Shown one piece after another: positions 62,763 to 64,000 of a DNA stretch of 64,000 nt. This DNA comes from Taxillus chinensis. Lineage: Eukaryota > Streptophyta > Magnoliopsida > Santalales > Loranthaceae. The notes under the pieces were generated by a model. That model was not told where the DNA came from. It worked only from the letters and a program-made list of their open reading frames with translations, and did no database searches. The stretch spans positions 21,335,029 through 21,399,028 of the forward strand of contig CM042086.1 in NCBI GenBank assembly GCA_023512835.1, in the 5' to 3' direction. Both the position numbers and the translations under genes were made by a program. Position 1 is the stretch's first letter. Each line of letters starts with the position of its first letter.

Positions 62763-63176
62763 TGTCACGACCCGAGCAGCGTGGTGCTGGCGGGACGTTT
62801 CTTAGTGGCACGATTCAGGAATGGATTCGTGCTACGTAAAGGAGAGGGGTTGGTTGAAGCGTAGATGGTGCGCAGCGAGAAGGTTCCAGGCAATTCGTGG
62901 AGGAGAACGGATGGAACCCCTTCGGAGTTCAGACGTGCCGACCCGGTTGAATGCGGGGAGCACGCCGCTAGTCGAGGACTTGACGTTGAAGAAGGGATTT
63001 GGCCATCCTTACACAAACTGGTCGGGAATTGGAGCCGTTCTCCTGATGAGCCCAGTGGCAGGGCGAAACCAGTCTACGTGCGCTTCAACCCTCAAAGGCT
63101 AAACTTAGCGGATCGTGGATAGAGAAGCTAAGTGCCGCAAGGGGTTGAGAGGCGCAGGAAACCTGACCCCGTGACA
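62763..63176 (+). repeat. TRIM 5' LTR
   Basis: 414 bp; equals the 3' copy except for seven transitions (for example GACGTTT against GACATTT near 62795 and TACGTGCG against TACGTACG near 63074). Confidence 0.93.
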
Positions 63177-63178
63177 AG

Positions 63179-63190
63179 TGGTATCAGAGC
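63179..63190 (+). other. TRIM primer binding site
   Basis: TGGTATCAGAGC starts two bases after the 5' LTR and is complementary to the 3' end of initiator tRNA-Met. Confidence 0.9.
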
Positions 63191-63397
63191 CGAACCGGCC
63201 CGTATCCTGAAGACTCGCCGAGCACTCTCGCGAGTAGCGTGATCCCAAGGTGGGAGCTCACAGAGGTGAGTCGACCGATAGTGTCTTGCACGTCTTGCGT
63301 CCATAGAGTTGGAGTATCCTAGAGTGTGATACAGAGTTGGGCAAGGGAGTACGAAGGAGCGCGTCAGAGCGATCTTGGAAACCTCCTATCCTTTGGA

Positions 63398-63545
63398 CAT
63401 TGGGCGAGTGGGCGAGCATCTTGGTAAAGGTGTTACAACCTGCGGGGAAGCGATGTCCAAGCTGTTGACATTGGGCGAGTGGGAGGGCGTCGAGGTAACG
63501 ATGCCATCGCCTGCGGGAAAGCGATGTCGACAAGCGCAACGAGGA
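63398..63545 (+). repeat. Imperfect internal tandem repeat in the TRIM
   Basis: GACATTGGGCGAGTGGG occurs near 63397 and 63468, each followed by CCTGCGGG(G/A)AAGCGATGTC. It forms most of the right half of the internal region. Confidence 0.75.
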
Positions 63546-63571
63546 CGTTGCGAGGATTGGGTGGAGGAGAA

Positions 63572-63985
63572 TGTCACGACCCGAGCAGCGTGGTGCTGGC
63601 GGGACATTTCTTAGTGGCACGATTCAGGAATGGATTCGTGCTACGTAAAGGAGAGGGGTTGGTTGAAGCGTAGATGGTGCGCAGCGAGAAGGTTCCAGGC
63701 AGTTTGTGGAGGAGAACGGATGGAACCCCTTCGGAGTTCAGACGTGCCGACTCGGTTGAATGCGGGGAGCACGCCGCTAGTCGAGGACTTGACGTTGAAG
63801 AAGGGATTTGGCCATCCTTACACAAACTGATCGGGAACTGGAGCCGTTCTCCTGATGAGCCCAGTGGCAGGGCGAAACCAGTCTACGTACGCTTCAACCC
63901 TCAAAGGCTAAACTTAGCGGATCGTGGATAGAGAAGCTAAGTGCCGCAAGGGGTTGAGAGGCGCAGGAAACCTGACCCCGTGACA
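63572..63985 (+). repeat. TRIM 3' LTR
   Basis: 414 bp, preceded by the purine-rich tract and followed by CCAG. Confidence 0.93.
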
Positions 63986-64000
63986 CCAGTGAACTCAGAG

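Larger units (their letters stand above)
62763..63985 (+). mobile_element. TRIM (miniature LTR retrotransposon), complete, 1223 bp
   Basis: Two 414-bp direct LTRs (62763-63176 and 63572-63985) start TGTCACGACCCG and end ACCCCGTGACA. They differ at seven positions, all transitions. A 395-bp internal region begins with the tRNA-Met primer site and ends in a purine-rich GGGTGGAGGAGAA. No gag or pol is present, which defines a TRIM. CCAG flanks both ends (62759-62762 and 63986-63989), consistent with a 4- or 5-bp duplication. The LTR open frames are incidental. Mobilisation would need enzymes from another element. Confidence 0.92.

Noticed and set aside
62821..63102. Protein frames in the TRIM LTRs
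   Set aside because: They lie in non-coding LTR sequence and recur only because the LTR is duplicated.

Overview
This window is nuclear DNA of a flowering plant. The evidence is plant Ty3/Gypsy retroelements primed by tRNA-Met, TRIM, hAT, PIF/Harbinger and Mutator-like elements, a plant AP-5 beta subunit gene with GT-AG introns, and a plant-type calmodulin-like gene. The species cannot be fixed from the sequence; a eudicot or another broad-leaved angiosperm is an impression only. Gene density is low: three intact-looking protein genes in 64 kb, with most of the rest being transposon remains or AT-rich DNA.

Layout: 1-10978 is one Ty3/Gypsy chromovirus-like element whose 5' LTR is cut by the window edge. 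Its gag-pol is broken by frameshifts and by a 2.27-kb antisense solo LTR (5759-8024) inside integrase. The element itself sits in an older antisense LTR of a related family that continues at 10979-12530. After unclassified TE-like DNA and a MITE, the gene for the AP-5 adaptor complex beta subunit runs from 15352 to 23701 in three exons. Its first intron is 4.4 kb and holds two MITEs and LINE fragments. From 24.3 to 31.2 kb there is a TIR-bounded repeat-rich element, two more antisense LTR copies and a 124-bp tandem repeat. From 33.4 to 36.9 kb there is a dead NMD3 (60S export adaptor) copy split by a LINE with an 11-bp target duplication. A small DUF1138/OZI1-type gene follows at 38272-38600.

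From 39.8 to 50.2 kb there are further non-autonomous DNA elements: a proline-codon repeat block, a 219-bp-class MITE with long arms, a 3.4-kb element with about 190-bp terminal inverted repeats, and a Tourist-like MITE. A 5.2-kb hAT element (50542-55701) carries a decayed transposase and, between transposase and terminus, a SWEET sugar-transporter exon that looks captured. A single-exon calmodulin-like (CML) gene lies on the minus strand at 57817-58293. A 476-bp hAT-type MITE with a perfect 8-bp duplication and a young TRIM retrotransposon with 414-bp LTRs close the window.

The host genes are unrelated in function: endosomal vesicle adaptor (AP5B1), a small stress-induced protein (OZI1 type) and a Ca2+ sensor (CML). 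No operon-like or clustered pathway logic was seen, and no RNA gene or CRISPR array was found. No clearly new biological system was found. The most unusual items are the SWEET exon inside the hAT element, the long-TIR 3.4-kb element, the palindrome pair and variable tandem repeat in the chromovirus LTR, and the NMD3 pseudogene/LINE nest.
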